Source: Erwinia aphidicola
GTDB lineage: Bacteria; Pseudomonadota; Gammaproteobacteria; Enterobacterales; Enterobacteriaceae
Direction: 5' to 3'
Assembly: GCF_014773485.1 (NCBI RefSeq)
Contig: NZ_JACXBP010000004.1
Coordinates: forward strand, 1-64,000
Length of the DNA: 64,000 nt
The position numbers and the translations under genes are program-made. How positions within the stretch are numbered: the stretch's first letter is position 1; every line of letters starts with the position of its first letter. Below the pieces are notes generated by a model that saw only the letters and a list, made by a program, of their open reading frames with translations, was not told the DNA's origin and ran no database searches. Below, piece after piece: positions 7,915 to 19,540 of this stretch.

Positions 7915-8796
7915 TTATCGGCGGATCCCGGTAATGCGACACCACTCTTCTTTCTCGGCCACCGGGTCGAGAACAAAGGTATCGGCATAGGCTTCACACA
8001 CGCTCTCGGCCTGGCTGGCCAGTACGCCGGAAAGGCCCAGATGCCCGCCGCCGATCGGCAGTACGCTAATCAGCGGTGCCAGTTCGCGCAGCGGCCCGGC
8101 AAGGATATTCGCCACCACCACATCGGCACTGAGGTTCTCCGGCTGCTGATGTGGCAGATAGAGCGACAGACGCTCTGATACGCCGTTACGCTCGGCGTTA
8201 TCACGGCTGGCCTGAATCGCCTGTGGATCGATATCAATGCCGATGGCGGCGGCGGCCCCCAGCTTCAGCGCGGCAATCGCCAGAATGCCGGAGCCACAGC
8301 CGAAGTCGATCACCGTTTTGCCTGCCAGGTCGAGGCCGTCAAGCCAGGCAAGGCACAGCGCGGTAGTGGGATGGGTGCCGGTGCCAAACGCCAGGCCCGG
8401 GTCAAGCATCACGTTCACCGCCAGCGGGTCCGGCACATCGCGCCAGCTCGGGCAGATCCACAGGCGCTCGCCGAAACGCATCGGGTGGAAGTTATCCATC
8501 CACTCACGCTCCCAGTCTTTGTCCTCGATCTGCTCAATTTTATGCGGAAAACCTGCGCCTAACAGCGGGCACTGCTCCAGCCCGGCGATGACATCTTCCA
8601 TCTCCGTTTCGGCATCAAACAGGCCAATCACATCGGTATCGCCCCACAGGCGCGTTTCGCCCGGCAGCGGCTCAAACACCGGATTATCATGCGTATCCTG
8701 GAAGGTGACCGAAACGGCCCCGTTTTCGATCAGCGCGTCGCTCAGCTCTTCAGCCTGGGCGCCGGTGCTGTTAATTTTCATTTGTATCCAGGGCAT
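7915..8796 (-). CDS. prmA: Ribosomal protein L11 methyltransferase
   Basis: This 293-aa cytoplasmic SAM-dependent methyltransferase trimethylates ribosomal protein L11 on several amino groups. The SAM pocket is [20 protein letters not shown] near residues 161-180. The N-terminal substrate-recognition domain starts [22 protein letters not shown]. Length and gene order (panF-prmA-dusB-fis) match E. coli. It starts 11 bp after panF ends, so the two are almost certainly cotranscribed. Confidence 0.97.
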   Translation of the reverse strand: MPWIQMKINSTGAQAEELSDALIENGAVSVTFQDTHDNPVFEPLPGETRLWGDTDVIGLFDAETEMEDVIAGLEQCPLLGAGFPHKIEQIEDKDWEREWMDNFHPMRFGERLWICPSWRDVPDPLAVNVMLDPGLAFGTGTHPTTALCLAWLDGLDLAGKTVIDFGCGSGILAIAALKLGAAAAIGIDIDPQAIQASRDNAERNGVSERLSLYLPHQQPENLSADVVVANILAGPLRELAPLISVLPIGGGHLGLSGVLASQAESVCEAYADTFVLDPVAEKEEWCRITGIRR

Positions 8797-8807
8797 AGCG
8801 ATTCTCT

Positions 8808-10262
8808 TTATTCAGACAATAGGGCGGCAGCGTCCGCTTCGGCGTCAACACGGCCAAAGCGGTTGCCAATGACAAACGCCAGCAGGCTAAGCAGCAGCGC
8901 TGGCACGATAGGGTGGAAGCCCCACGGTTGCAGATTCAGGCTGGCGAGCAGGGTATAGCAACCGGCACCGGCGATCATACTGCTCAGTGCGCCAGCAGCG
9001 TTAGCGCGCTCCCAATAAAGGCCCAGTACCAGCGGCCAGAGGAACACCGCCTCCAGACCGCCAAAGGCCAGCAGATTAAGCCAGATGATCATATCCGGCG
9101 GGTTCCAGGCCGCCAGCAGCAGCAGCATGCCCAGCACCAGGGTAATCGCGGAAGAGAGACGTTTCAGCAGCGGTTCGTTATCCAGGTGCTGCGGGCGCAC
9201 GCGCAAAAACAGATCTTTAACGATCGTCGCCGATGATTGTAGCAGCTGGGCATTAATGGTGGACATGATCGCCGCCATCGGTGCCGCCAGGAAAACGCCG
9301 GCAGCCAGCGGCGGCAACACCTGGATCATCAGCGTCGGGATCACCTGATCGGGGATCGCCAGGTCAGGCAGCACCGCGCGTCCCAGCGCGCCCGCCAGGT
9401 GCATACCCAGCATCAGCACGGCGACCACCACGGTGCCGAGCAGGATCGCCAGATGCATCGCCTTACTGTCTTTATAGGAGATGCAGCGCACCGCCGTATG
9501 CGGCAGGCCAATCACCCCAAAGCAGACCAGCACCGAAAACGAGGCAAGGAAGGTGGGCGTCAAAATGCCCCCGACGCCGGATGAAGAGACCAGCTGCGGA
9601 TCAATTTTCTGCAGCGTGCTGACGGCGCTGTGCATTCCGCCTGCGGCATGGATCACGGCAAACAGTAACAGGAAGGTGCCAATCAGCATCACCACGCCCT
9701 GCATCGCATCATTCAGCACGCTGGCGCGGAAGCCGCCAAGGGCGGTATACAGCGCAATGGTGCTGCCAAAAATCAGCAGACCTTTGTCGTAGGGGATCCC
9801 GGCGGCGGTTTCCAGCAGGCGCGCTCCGCCGATGAACTGCACGGTCATCGCGCCGATAAAGGCGACCAGCAGGCTCAGGCTTGCCAGCCACACCAGCAGC
9901 GGGCTGCGATAGCGCGCGTACAGCATATCGTTGAGGGTGACTGCATTGTAGCGGCGCGCCAGAATGGCAAACTTCTTGCCCAGCACGCCAAGCGACAGCC
10001 AAACGGCAGGCACCTGCACCATCGACAGCAGCACCCAGCCGAGCCCATATTTATAGGCTGCTCCCGGACCGCCGATAAATGAACTGGCGCTGATATAGGT
10101 GGTTGTCAGCGTCATGGCCAGCACAAAGCCGCCCATCGAGCGGCTGCCGAGGAAATACTCGCTCAGGAAGCTGCCGGCGCGGCGCTGGCGCATGGCAAAG
10201 ACAGATAATCCGGCGACCAGCAGCAGATAGCCAATCAGCGGCAGAATAATTTCAAACTTCAT
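8808..10262 (-). CDS. panF: Sodium/pantothenate symporter
   Basis: This 484-aa inner-membrane transporter of the sodium:solute symporter family imports pantothenate for coenzyme A synthesis. About 13 hydrophobic segments are visible. The family signature appears around [18 protein letters not shown], and the N terminus runs [19 protein letters not shown]. Length is close to E. coli PanF (483 aa). Its start overlaps the end of yhdT by 11 bp and prmA follows after 11 bp, so yhdT-panF-prmA form one unit downstream of accBC. Confidence 0.96.
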   Translation of the reverse strand: MKFEIILPLIGYLLLVAGLSVFAMRQRRAGSFLSEYFLGSRSMGGFVLAMTLTTTYISASSFIGGPGAAYKYGLGWVLLSMVQVPAVWLSLGVLGKKFAILARRYNAVTLNDMLYARYRSPLLVWLASLSLLVAFIGAMTVQFIGGARLLETAAGIPYDKGLLIFGSTIALYTALGGFRASVLNDAMQGVVMLIGTFLLLFAVIHAAGGMHSAVSTLQKIDPQLVSSSGVGGILTPTFLASFSVLVCFGVIGLPHTAVRCISYKDSKAMHLAILLGTVVVAVLMLGMHLAGALGRAVLPDLAIPDQVIPTLMIQVLPPLAAGVFLAAPMAAIMSTINAQLLQSSATIVKDLFLRVRPQHLDNEPLLKRLSSAITLVLGMLLLLAAWNPPDMIIWLNLLAFGGLEAVFLWPLVLGLYWERANAAGALSSMIAGAGCYTLLASLNLQPWGFHPIVPALLLSLLAFVIGNRFGRVDAEADAAALLSE

Positions 10263-10497
10263 GTTTATCGTCCTCCAGAGGAATGTCGCGGAAGACGACG
10301 CGCACCATCAGCCAGCAGAGAAAGATAAACAGGCCGGGTATCAGCAGGCAGGCCATTTCGAACCAGTGCGGCAGGCCAGTTACCCCCTGCGCGTCGCCCG
10401 GCAGCCAGGCTGACAGCGCCCAGCAGGCGAGATAAGCCACCGCCAGCCAGAAAGACCAGCGAGCTTCACGGTGGGCCTGTACAAAGCGTTTTTCCAT
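10252..10497 (-). CDS. yhdT: Small inner-membrane protein YhdT
   Basis: This 81-aa protein has two hydrophobic helices (about residues 14-34 and 45-67). It is homologous to E. coli YhdT (80 aa), with a shared RFVQAH.EARW start and a RDIPLEDD tail. The start at 10497 is set by homology; a longer frame to 10578 would read through the intergenic hairpins. It lies between accC and panF in many enterobacteria. Its function is unknown; a link to PanF is suggested only by the overlap of the two genes. Confidence 0.88.
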   Translation of the reverse strand: MEKRFVQAHREARWSFWLAVAYLACWALSAWLPGDAQGVTGLPHWFEMACLLIPGLFIFLCWLMVRVVFRDIPLEDDKHEV

Positions 10498-10519
10498 GCG
10501 TTTCTTTCCCAAATAAGAA

Positions 10520-10539
10520 GGGGCCGAATAATCGGCCCC
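10520..10539 (-). terminator. Terminator-like hairpin after accC
   Basis: GGGGCCGA pairs with TCGGCCCC around a 4-nt loop, and on the minus strand it is followed by TTCTTATTT. It lies between accC and yhdT, so it may reduce expression of yhdT-panF relative to accBC. Confidence 0.6.
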
Positions 10540-10560
10540 TCTGCATATCGATCGCTGACA

Positions 10561-10594
10561 TTGTTGCGGGCCGGGCATGCCCGGCCCGCAACAA
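10561..10594. repeat. Perfect 34-bp palindrome
   Basis: The 17-base arm TTGTTGCGGGCCGGGCA is followed at once by its exact reverse complement, with no spacer. A second imperfect GC-rich palindrome (GGGGCAGGCATGCCAGACCC) lies at 10639-10658. Together with the hairpin at 10520-10539 they fill the accC-yhdT gap. The form suggests a REP-type element; no other copy of this exact sequence was seen in the window. Confidence 0.7.
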
Positions 10595-10668
10595 TAGCGC
10601 AGTGGCGCGATAACCGCCCCCCACGGGACACAATCCCGCAGGGGCAGGCATGCCAGACCCGCGCTTGA

Positions 10669-12018
10669 TTACTTCTCCTGCAGGCCGAGTTTCTTCTCCA
10701 GGTAGTGGATATTGGTCCCACCGTGCTGGAAGTTCTCGTCTGACATGATTTTCATCTGCAGTTCGATATTGGTTTTGATCCCATCGATGATCAGCTCAGC
10801 CAGCGCATTTTTCATGCGTGAAATCGCCACATCGCGGTTCTCACCGAAAGTGATCAGTTTGCCGATCATGGAATCATAGTACGGCGGCACGGTATAGCCG
10901 GCGTAGATATGAGATTCCCAGCGCACGCCAAAGCCACCCGGTGCATGGAAGCGGGTGATCTTGCCAGGGCTTGGCAGGAAGGTGTTAGGATCTTCAGCGT
11001 TAATACGGCATTCCACCGCATGACCACGGATGATCACCTCTTCCTGTTTGATCGACAGCGGCTGACCGGCAGCAATGCGCAGCTGCTCTTTGATCAGGTC
11101 AACGCCGGTGATCATCTCGGTAACCGGGTGCTCAACCTGAATACGGGTGTTCATCTCAATGAAGTAGAACTCGCCGTTTTCGTACAGGAACTCGAAGGTA
11201 CCTGCACCGCGATAGCCGATCTCCACGCAGGCTTTCGAGCAGCGCTCGCCGATGTAGCGGCGCATCTCTTCGGTGATGCCTGGTGCTGGCGCCTCTTCCA
11301 CGACTTTCTGGTGACGGCGCTGCATGGAGCAGTCACGTTCTGCCAGATAGATCGCGTTGCCCTGACCATCTGCCAATACCTGAATTTCGACGTGGCGAGG
11401 GTTTTCCAGGTACTTCTCCATGTACACCATGTCGTTGTTGAAAGCCGCTTTGGCTTCCGCTTTCGTCATGTTGATGGATTGTTCCAGATCTTTGTCGCTG
11501 CGCACGACGCGCATACCACGACCGCCGCCGCCGCCGGAGGCTTTGATGATTACCGGGTAGCCGATACGTTTGGCGAAGGCACGGTTTTTTTCCATATCTT
11601 CGGTCAGCGGACCGTCAGAGCCAGGTACGGTCGGTACACCGGATTTTTTCATCGCGGTAATCGCCGACACTTTGTCGCCCATCAGGCGGATCGTGTCAGC
11701 TTTCGGGCCGATGAAGATAAAGCCAGAGCGCTCAACCTGCTCAGCAAAGTCGGCATTCTCAGACAGGAAGCCGTAGCCAGGGTGGATAGCCACGGCGCCG
11801 GTGATTTCCGCCGCGGAGATCAGCGCCGGGATGTTCAGATAGCTTTTAACCGATGGAGCCGGGCCGATACAGACGGTTTCATCCGCCAGCAGCACGTGCT
11901 TCAGGTCGCGATCGGCCGTGGAGTGGACAGCAACGGTCTTGATGCCCAGCTCTTTACAGGCACGCAGAATACGCAGCGCGATTTCACCGCGGTTAGCAAT
12001 TACAATTTTATCCAGCAT
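10669..12018 (-). CDS. accC: Acetyl-CoA carboxylase, biotin carboxylase subunit
   Basis: This 449-aa ATP-grasp enzyme carboxylates the biotin of AccB using bicarbonate and ATP, the first half-reaction of fatty-acid synthesis. It starts [18 protein letters not shown], has the glycine-rich ATP lid [14 protein letters not shown] near residues 159-172 and the active-site stretch [15 protein letters not shown] near 288-302. Length matches E. coli AccC. It is 11 bp downstream of accB in the aroQ-accB-accC order. Confidence 0.98.
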   Translation of the reverse strand: MLDKIVIANRGEIALRILRACKELGIKTVAVHSTADRDLKHVLLADETVCIGPAPSVKSYLNIPALISAAEITGAVAIHPGYGFLSENADFAEQVERSGFIFIGPKADTIRLMGDKVSAITAMKKSGVPTVPGSDGPLTEDMEKNRAFAKRIGYPVIIKASGGGGGRGMRVVRSDKDLEQSINMTKAEAKAAFNNDMVYMEKYLENPRHVEIQVLADGQGNAIYLAERDCSMQRRHQKVVEEAPAPGITEEMRRYIGERCSKACVEIGYRGAGTFEFLYENGEFYFIEMNTRIQVEHPVTEMITGVDLIKEQLRIAAGQPLSIKQEEVIIRGHAVECRINAEDPNTFLPSPGKITRFHAPGGFGVRWESHIYAGYTVPPYYDSMIGKLITFGENRDVAISRMKNALAELIIDGIKTNIELQMKIMSDENFQHGGTNIHYLEKKLGLQEK

Positions 12019-12029
12019 GGTTCGCCTCG

Positions 12030-12506
12030 TTATTCGATGACTACCAGCGGCTCGTCAAACTCAACAGGCTGACCGCTTTCGACCAGAATCGCTTTCACAA
12101 CGCCGGATTTATCGGCTTCGATCTGGTTCATCATTTTCATCGCTTCAACGATGCACAGGGTGTCACCGGCGTTAACTTTCTGACCGATTTCCACAAACGC
12201 TTTCGCGTCAGGGCTTGGGGTGCGGTAGAAAGTACCGACCATTGGGGAACGCACGATATGGCCACTGATCTCGGCAGCAGCTGGCGCTTCCATTGCTGGA
12301 GCGGTCGCTGGAGCAACGGCGGTAGCCAGAGCTGGCTGCTGCTGCTGCATCATCGGCGCAGCATACGCCTGCTGCATCATCGGGTAACCGACGTTAGCTG
12401 GTGAGCGGCTGATGCGAACTGACTCTTCGCCTTCAGAGATTTCCAGTTCAGCGATGCCTGATTCTTCAACCAGTTCGATCAGTTTTTTAATCTTACGAAT
12501 ATCCAT
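12030..12506 (-). CDS. accB: Acetyl-CoA carboxylase, biotin carboxyl carrier protein
   Basis: This 158-aa carrier shuttles carboxyl-biotin between AccC and the AccAD transferase. The N-terminal domain [33 protein letters not shown] is followed by an Ala/Pro/Gln-rich linker (about residues 45-80). The biotinyl domain has EAMKMMN, with the biotinylated Lys near residue 124. In E. coli the AccB N terminus also feeds back on accBC transcription. It follows aroQ by 21 bp. Confidence 0.98.
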   Translation of the reverse strand: MDIRKIKKLIELVEESGIAELEISEGEESVRISRSPANVGYPMMQQAYAAPMMQQQQPALATAVAPATAPAMEAPAAAEISGHIVRSPMVGTFYRTPSPDAKAFVEIGQKVNAGDTLCIVEAMKMMNQIEADKSGVVKAILVESGQPVEFDEPLVVIE

Positions 12507-12527
12507 GAGTGTGGTTCCGTACTCTGT

Positions 12528-12980
12528 TTAATTAGATGGTGACAGGCGTTTAACTGCCGTCTGTAAAGCCCAGGAATAACCGTCGACGCCAAGTCCACAG
12601 ATCACGCCGGCAGAAATATCAGAAAGATACGAATGATGGCGAAAGGGCTCACGAGCATGCACATTGGACAGGTGAACTTCGATAAACGGAATACTCACCG
12701 CCAGCAGCGCATCACGCAGTGCTACGCTGGTATGAGTGAATGCCGCCGGGTTAATGACGATATAATCGACATTGCCTTTCGCTTCATGAATGCGATCAAT
12801 TAACGCATGTTCCGCATTGGACTGGAGATGGCTCAGAGTCACGTTGAGTTTGCCTGCCTGTGCGGTCAGATCGCTGACAATATCGGCCAGCGTGGTGTGA
12901 CCATACTTCTCAGGCTCACGGCTCCCCAGCAAATTCAGGTTGGGGCCGTTTAAGAGCAGTACATGAAACTTATCGGTCAT
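12528..12980 (-). CDS. aroQ: Type II 3-dehydroquinate dehydratase
   Basis: This 150-aa enzyme converts 3-dehydroquinate to 3-dehydroshikimate in the shikimate pathway. Signature sequences are [20 protein letters not shown], with the catalytic Tyr, then [17 protein letters not shown] and [20 protein letters not shown]. The start at 12980 fits the family length and reads directly into the core; a longer frame adds 22 residues of no family character. E. coli uses the unrelated type I enzyme AroD, whereas Yersinia- and Erwinia-type genomes carry aroQ before accBC, so this gene is a useful lineage marker. Confidence 0.96.
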   Translation of the reverse strand: MTDKFHVLLLNGPNLNLLGSREPEKYGHTTLADIVSDLTAQAGKLNVTLSHLQSNAEHALIDRIHEAKGNVDYIVINPAAFTHTSVALRDALLAVSIPFIEVHLSNVHAREPFRHHSYLSDISAGVICGLGVDGYSWALQTAVKRLSPSN

Positions 12981-13147
12981 CTTGCTGCTATCTCCTGCGA
13001 TAACTGAGGCATCGCACAAAATACATCGCCAAAGCCGATTTGTCACCTTTTCAGATGAAATTTGGCCCTGGTCACCCTTCGAAGTCGGGCATTATAACGA
13101 TATCAACGCAATTAGCAGCTAAATACTGGTCGTATCAGCGAAGATGA

Positions 13148-13179
13148 TCAACCGCGCCGCTGAAAAAAGGCGCAGTTGA
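13148..13179. other. Hairpin in the aroQ-msrQ gap
   Basis: TCAACCGCGCC pairs with GGCGCAGTTGA (one mismatch) around a loop containing six A. It lies 41 bp after the msrQ stop codon, but no T-run follows the stem on the minus strand. It may be a weak terminator for msrPQ. The promoter of aroQ-accBC should lie to its left, near 12985-13140. Confidence 0.35.
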
Positions 13180-13220
13180 GTGTAGCAACTGTGGGGTGGG
13201 ACACAATATTCGCGGTTCGC

Positions 13221-13823
13221 TTATCGGAACCAATTGCGAATCTTCTTATAGCGCCAGGCCAGCAGGATCGCCGCAATTAGCGCATAAATCCACGGCTGCG
13301 GGGAATAAACCTTAACCGACCACAGGTAGTGAATGGGCGCAAGGATCGCGACCAGATAAACGCCATTGTGCAGCAGCTGCCAGCGTTTACCCAACTTGCG
13401 CTGCGCTTTCTGGAAAGAGGTGAGTGCCAGCGCCAGCAAAATAAGCCAGCTGATAATGCCGAGCGTCAGATAAGGGCGCGAAACCAGCTCCGAGCCGAGC
13501 AGGCCAAGATTGCTGATACCCAGCTCCAGCAGGGAGTAGCTCACCAGGTGCAGGGTCGCCCAGGCAAAACACCACAGCCCGAGCAGACGGCGCACGCGGA
13601 TCAGCAGCGGTTGCTTACCATAGCGCGCCAGCGGAGTGATAAGCAGCGACCCCAACAGAAATTTTAACGCCATCCTGCCGGTAAAATGCTGGATATCTTT
13701 CGCTGGATCGGCGCTAAACCAACCCTGATCGATGGATAACAGCAGCCACAGCAGGGGCAGAAATCCGGCGAGATGCAGCACAACCTTCAGTCCGGTGATC
13801 TGTTTAACCGACAGGCGCACCAT
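13221..13823 (-). CDS. msrQ: Heme-binding membrane subunit of methionine sulfoxide reductase MsrPQ
   Basis: This 200-aa inner-membrane b-type cytochrome passes electrons from the quinone pool to periplasmic MsrP. Around five to six hydrophobic segments are visible, with the ferric-reductase-like His pattern in [19 protein letters not shown] and [25 protein letters not shown]. coli MsrQ (YedZ) is 211 aa. Its ATG abuts the msrP stop codon (TAAATG), so the two are translationally coupled. Confidence 0.95.
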   Translation of the reverse strand: MVRLSVKQITGLKVVLHLAGFLPLLWLLLSIDQGWFSADPAKDIQHFTGRMALKFLLGSLLITPLARYGKQPLLIRVRRLLGLWCFAWATLHLVSYSLLELGISNLGLLGSELVSRPYLTLGIISWLILLALALTSFQKAQRKLGKRWQLLHNGVYLVAILAPIHYLWSVKVYSPQPWIYALIAAILLAWRYKKIRNWFR

Positions 13824-14828
13824 TTAGAAGTTTTCCCGCAGATTCAGCCCGCGATACAGCGAAGCGACCTGGTCAGCATAGCCGTTATACAGCAGCGTTG
13901 GCTGGCGTTTCACATCGAGAATACCGCCGGACCCGATAAAGCGTTCGCTGGCCTGCGACCAGCGCGGATGGTCGACGTGTGGGTTCACGTTGGCAAAGAA
14001 GCCATATTCGTTCGGGGCGGTCTGGTTCCAGGTGGTCGGCGGCATATCCTTCACCAAAGTGATTTTGACGATCGACTTGATCCCTTTGAAACCGTATTTC
14101 CACGGCACCGTCAGGCGAATAGGGGCGCCGTTCTGCGGCGGCAGGGCTTTGCCGTATACGCCGGTGGTGAGCAGGGTGAGTGGATGCATCGCTTCATCAA
14201 GGCGCAGCCCCTCAACATAGGGATAATCCATGCCGCCGCCGATAAAGCGGTCCTTCTGGCCGGGCATCTCATCCGGCGCATAAATGGTCTGGAAGGCCAC
14301 ATAGCGCGCATTGCTGGTGGGCTCAGCAGCCTTCAGTAGTTTGCCCAGCTCAAAGCCAATCCACGGCACTACCATCGACCAGGCTTCAACGCAGCGCATG
14401 CGATAGATGCGCTGTTCCTGCGGGAAGCGTTTAAAGATGTCATCCATATCCAGCGTCAGCGGTTTACCGACCTCGCCGCCGATCTCAATTTTCCAGTCGG
14501 TGGTCTTCAGCGTCCCGGCATTGGCTGCCGGATCGGCCTTATCCAGCCCAAATTCATAATAGTTGTTGTAGCCGGTGACTTTATCTTCCGGCGTCAGGGC
14601 AAGGTCGGCCTGATACTGCTGTGGCTTACTGAAATCAAGTGGCTTACCGGCGGGTGCAGGTGGGCGATCGTGGCCTTTAAACCACGACAGCACATCCGCG
14701 CGTGCGGCGTTCGGCAGCGACAGGGCCGCCGCGCTCAGGCCCAGGGTTTTCAGCAGCGTGCGGCGACGGCTGTTGAACACGCTTTCCGGCGTGACGTCAT
14801 TTTCAGTCAGTTTATTCACGGGTTTCAT
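13824..14828 (-). CDS. msrP: Periplasmic methionine sulfoxide reductase, catalytic subunit
   Basis: This 334-aa molybdopterin enzyme repairs oxidised methionines in envelope proteins. The start at 14828 leaves a Tat signal with the twin-arginine motif in [16 protein letters not shown], cleaved near NAARA. The molybdenum-ligating Cys lies in [18 protein letters not shown], and the C-terminal stretch [22 protein letters not shown] is typical of the family. The ribosome site AAGGG lies 6 bp upstream. It forms an operon with msrQ. Confidence 0.96.
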   Translation of the reverse strand: MKPVNKLTENDVTPESVFNSRRRTLLKTLGLSAAALSLPNAARADVLSWFKGHDRPPAPAGKPLDFSKPQQYQADLALTPEDKVTGYNNYYEFGLDKADPAANAGTLKTTDWKIEIGGEVGKPLTLDMDDIFKRFPQEQRIYRMRCVEAWSMVVPWIGFELGKLLKAAEPTSNARYVAFQTIYAPDEMPGQKDRFIGGGMDYPYVEGLRLDEAMHPLTLLTTGVYGKALPPQNGAPIRLTVPWKYGFKGIKSIVKITLVKDMPPTTWNQTAPNEYGFFANVNPHVDHPRWSQASERFIGSGGILDVKRQPTLLYNGYADQVASLYRGLNLRENF

Positions 14829-14962
14829 CGGCGACCCTTGCTCTTTGTAGGGGAATAAGGTTGAGCATGGCTCAGGGCCGGAGTTTGCGCGAGTAATCGG
14901 CAAAAAATGTGAAATTTCCTGGAAGAGATCCCCCGCCGGGCGGCAGGGGGAGGGGCGGTCAG

Positions 14963-15940
14963 TTAGCGGATGCGCACCAGCGTGCGGCCGGTGCTCTGAT
15001 TATTCAGCAGCTTTTCTGCAGCAGTGGCGGCGTCGGCAAGGGAAAACTCCGTCGTGGCCTGCTGATAAAACGCGGCGGGCAGCACTTTCAGCAGGCGTTT
15101 CCACGCTTCGATGCGGCGCGGCGCGGGCGTCATGACTGAGTCGATACCCTGCAAGCGCACGTTGCGCAGAATAAACGGCATCACGCTGGTGGGCAGCGCA
15201 AAGCCGCCCGCCAGGCCGCAGGCCGCGACCACGCCGTTGTAGTGCGTCTGCGCCAGCACGCTGGCCAGCACGCGATCGCCTACGGTATCGACGGCCCCGG
15301 CCCAGCGCTGTTTCTCCAGCGGGCGCGACTGCGCGCTGAAGTCGCTGCGCGGCAGGATTTCATCGGCGCCGAGCTGACGCAGATAGTCGTGCGTTGATTC
15401 ACGTCCGCTGACCGCCGCCACCCGATAACCCAGCGCGTGCAGCAGCGCCACGGCGGTACTGCCCACGCCGCCGCTGGCTCCGGTAACCAGTACCTCGCCA
15501 CTGTCAGGGGTGACGCCTCCCTCTTCCAGCGCCATCACGCACAGCATCGCGGTGAATCCGGCGGTGCCGATAATCATCGCTTTGCGCCCGTCCATGCCCT
15601 CCGGCATTGGCACCAGCCAGTCCGCCTTAACCCGCGCCTGCTCGGCCAGCCCGCCCCAGTGATTCTCACCCACCCCCCAACCGGTCAGCAGTACCGGCTG
15701 CCCGCTGTGAAAACGCGGGTCGCTGCTGGTATGCACCCGTCCGGCGAAGTCAATGCCGGGCACCATTGGGAACTGGCGGATAATCTTGCCCTTACCGGTT
15801 ATGGCCAGCGCGTCTTTATAGTTAATGCCTGACCAGTCAATGTCCACCGTCACATCGCCCGGCGGCAGCGTATCCGTGTCGATCTGCTTAACCGTCGCGA
15901 CGGTGTGGCCTTCAGACTGTTCGAGAACCAGTGCCTGCAT
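14963..15940 (-). CDS. acuI: Acrylyl-CoA reductase / quinone oxidoreductase-like protein
   Basis: This 325-aa NADPH-dependent MDR-family enzyme (YhdH/AcuI) is thought to reduce acryloyl-CoA and so remove a reactive electrophile. The N-terminal GroES-like half has [16 protein letters not shown] and PGIDFAGRV. The Rossmann motif is [20 protein letters not shown]. No zinc-ligand pattern of classical alcohol dehydrogenases is present. Length matches E. coli YhdH (324 aa) and it is divergent from csrD, as there. A GC-rich hairpin at 14930-14950 follows the stop codon. Confidence 0.93.
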   Translation of the reverse strand: MQALVLEQSEGHTVATVKQIDTDTLPPGDVTVDIDWSGINYKDALAITGKGKIIRQFPMVPGIDFAGRVHTSSDPRFHSGQPVLLTGWGVGENHWGGLAEQARVKADWLVPMPEGMDGRKAMIIGTAGFTAMLCVMALEEGGVTPDSGEVLVTGASGGVGSTAVALLHALGYRVAAVSGRESTHDYLRQLGADEILPRSDFSAQSRPLEKQRWAGAVDTVGDRVLASVLAQTHYNGVVAACGLAGGFALPTSVMPFILRNVRLQGIDSVMTPAPRRIEAWKRLLKVLPAAFYQQATTEFSLADAATAAEKLLNNQSTGRTLVRIR

Positions 15941-16163
15941 AAGAATCTCCTGAAAATGATGTCTGTAACGAAAATAGCAGCCTGCTGAGACTATACTCGC
16001 GAAAATGCGTTTTTATCTGACGCCGGGCAAGCAATCGGCGCGATGATTGTGTTATTTTTGCCCGCCGCTGCCGCCAGGTAGCCGAAATTCTCCGGTCGTT
16101 AACAATCAGGCTGCGGTTCAGTGTTAATGACGACTCGATCACCGCTGTTACATGGGCACAAGG

Positions 16164-18113
16164 ATGCGATTAACCACCAAACTCTCTGCGATAGTCACGC
16201 TGCTTTGTTCACTGGCGACATTACTGATGCTGGTGGGCTGCGTGCTGAGCTTTTTTTATCTCAGTAACCAGCGGGCAGAACATCGGCTCCAGCGGATGGC
16301 CGATGATGTGGATAGCGCACTCCTCACTCAGTCGCCACAGCAGGTTGAGCCCTGGCTGCGTCAGCTAATGAATCCGCTGCAAATTGAGCGAATTGAGCTG
16401 CTGCGCCATCAAACGCCCCTTCTGCAGCTTGCCCGCCATCAGCAGTCGCTGCTGGACGACGAACCCAACCGCTACCGCCAGATCCTGCTACCGCTGCCGC
16501 GCCATGCGGATATGGCGCTGCGCGTGCAGTGGGTCGATCTCAGCCGCACCTGGTTTACCTCATTTATTGGCGCCTCAACGCTGTCGGCAATTGTCGCGGT
16601 GGTGGTGATCATGACCCTGCTGCTGTTACAGGCTCACCGCTGGATGTACCGTCAGCTGCGGGGAATGGAGCGGCTGGAGGCGCGTGCCGAAGCGATCATC
16701 AGGGGCGAGCGTTCATCAGTGCGCTCCGGTTCGGTCCATGAGTGGCCGCCCAAGGCCAGTAGCGCTATCGATCTGCTGCTGAGCGATCTGAAAGAGGCGG
16801 GCGAGCAGCATAATCGCATCGATACGTTAATCCGCGCGTTTGCCGCTCAGGATGCCCGCACCGGGCTGAACAATCGTCTGTTTTTCGATAATCAGCTGAC
16901 CACGCTGCTGGAAGACCCCGAAGCGGTCGGGACGCACGGCATGGTGATGATGATCCGCCTGCCGGATTTCGACAGTCTGAGCGAACGCTGGGGCCATGCG
17001 GCGGTGCAGGATTATCTGTTTGCCCTCGTCAATATCCTTTCTACCTTTGTACTGCGCTATCCCGGCGCACTGCTGGCGCGTTACTTCCGCAGCGATTTTG
17101 CCGTTCTGCTGCCGCATCGCAGCGTTAAAGATGCGGACGGCATCGCCTCGCAGCTGATTAACGCTGTGGATACACTGCCGCCGACGCGTATGGTCGATCG
17201 CGACGATATGATCCATATCGGCATCAGCGGCTGGCGCAGCGGGCAGAGCACGCAGCAGGTGATGGAAAATGCAGAGCTGGCGACGCGGCAGGCGACCTTG
17301 CTGGGCGGCAATAACTGGTCAGTCGGTGAAGGCGGGCAGCAGGATCTGGCGCGCGGTAGCGTGAAATGGCGCACTTTACTGGAAAATACCGTCAACCGTG
17401 GCGGGCCGCGGCTCTACCAGAAACCGGCAGTCAATGCGCGCGGTGAGGTGGATCACCGGGAGATGATGCCGCGCATCTTCGACGGCGAGAAAGAGCTGCT
17501 CTCTGCGGAGTATCTGCCGATGGTGCAGCAGCTGGGGCTGGCGGAACGCTACGACAGGCTGATGGTGATGCGTATCGTGACGCTGATCGAACTCTGGCCG
17601 GAGGAAACGCTTGCTATCCCGTTGACCCTCGACTCATTATTACAGCGCTCATTCCTGCACTGGCTGCGCGATATGCTGCTGCAATGCACTAAATCGCAAA
17701 GAAAACGTATTTTATTTGAACTTGCAGAAGCGGATGTGTGTCAACACATCAGCCGCTTAGAACCGGTGTTCCGCTTACTCTACGGTTTTGGCTGTAGCGT
17801 AGCGGTGAATCAGGCAGGGTTAACGGTGGTCAGTACCGCCTATATCAAGCAGCTTCAGGTGCGGCTGATCAAGCTGCATCCGGGCCTGGTACGCAATATC
17901 GATCGGCGTACCGAAAATCAGCTGTTTGTACAAAGCCTGCTGGAGAGCTGTAAGCAGACTTCAACTGAGGTTTTTGCCGCAGGAGTGCGTTTTAAGGAAG
18001 AGTGGCAAACCCTGGTTGAGCTGGGCGTTACTGGTGGTCAGGGGGACTTTTTCGCTACCTCACAACCGGTTAACAGTAGCGTGAAAAAATATTCGCAAAG
18101 ATATCGAGTTTAG
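16164..18113 (+). CDS. csrD: RNase E specificity factor CsrD
   Basis: This inner-membrane protein of 649 aa promotes RNase E decay of the CsrB/CsrC sRNAs and so feeds CsrA activity. It has two membrane segments (about residues 10-35 and 130-155), a degenerate GGDEF domain (YFRSDFAVLLP in place of GGDEF) and a degenerate EAL domain (ELAEADVCQH). This fits a protein that does not make or break cyclic di-GMP. I start at MRLTTKLSA by homology to E. coli; an ATG four codons upstream (16152) is possible. Confidence 0.93.
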   Translation: MRLTTKLSAIVTLLCSLATLLMLVGCVLSFFYLSNQRAEHRLQRMADDVDSALLTQSPQQVEPWLRQLMNPLQIERIELLRHQTPLLQLARHQQSLLDDEPNRYRQILLPLPRHADMALRVQWVDLSRTWFTSFIGASTLSAIVAVVVIMTLLLLQAHRWMYRQLRGMERLEARAEAIIRGERSSVRSGSVHEWPPKASSAIDLLLSDLKEAGEQHNRIDTLIRAFAAQDARTGLNNRLFFDNQLTTLLEDPEAVGTHGMVMMIRLPDFDSLSERWGHAAVQDYLFALVNILSTFVLRYPGALLARYFRSDFAVLLPHRSVKDADGIASQLINAVDTLPPTRMVDRDDMIHIGISGWRSGQSTQQVMENAELATRQATLLGGNNWSVGEGGQQDLARGSVKWRTLLENTVNRGGPRLYQKPAVNARGEVDHREMMPRIFDGEKELLSAEYLPMVQQLGLAERYDRLMVMRIVTLIELWPEETLAIPLTLDSLLQRSFLHWLRDMLLQCTKSQRKRILFELAEADVCQHISRLEPVFRLLYGFGCSVAVNQAGLTVVSTAYIKQLQVRLIKLHPGLVRNIDRRTENQLFVQSLLESCKQTSTEVFAAGVRFKEEWQTLVELGVTGGQGDFFATSQPVNSSVKKYSQRYRV

Positions 18114-19471
<1,358 letters not shown>

Positions 19472-19540
19472 TCTGCCTGAAGGAGTGCCGGGGCGCTGCC
19501 CGCACTCCTTTTTCATGTTGTCGAGGAAAACGCCGAGTTT

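Noticed and set aside
10909-12072. 387-codon plus-strand ORF opposite accC
   Set aside because: It is antisense to accC over its whole length, and its His/Phe/Arg/Val-rich composition is a shadow of accC codon use.
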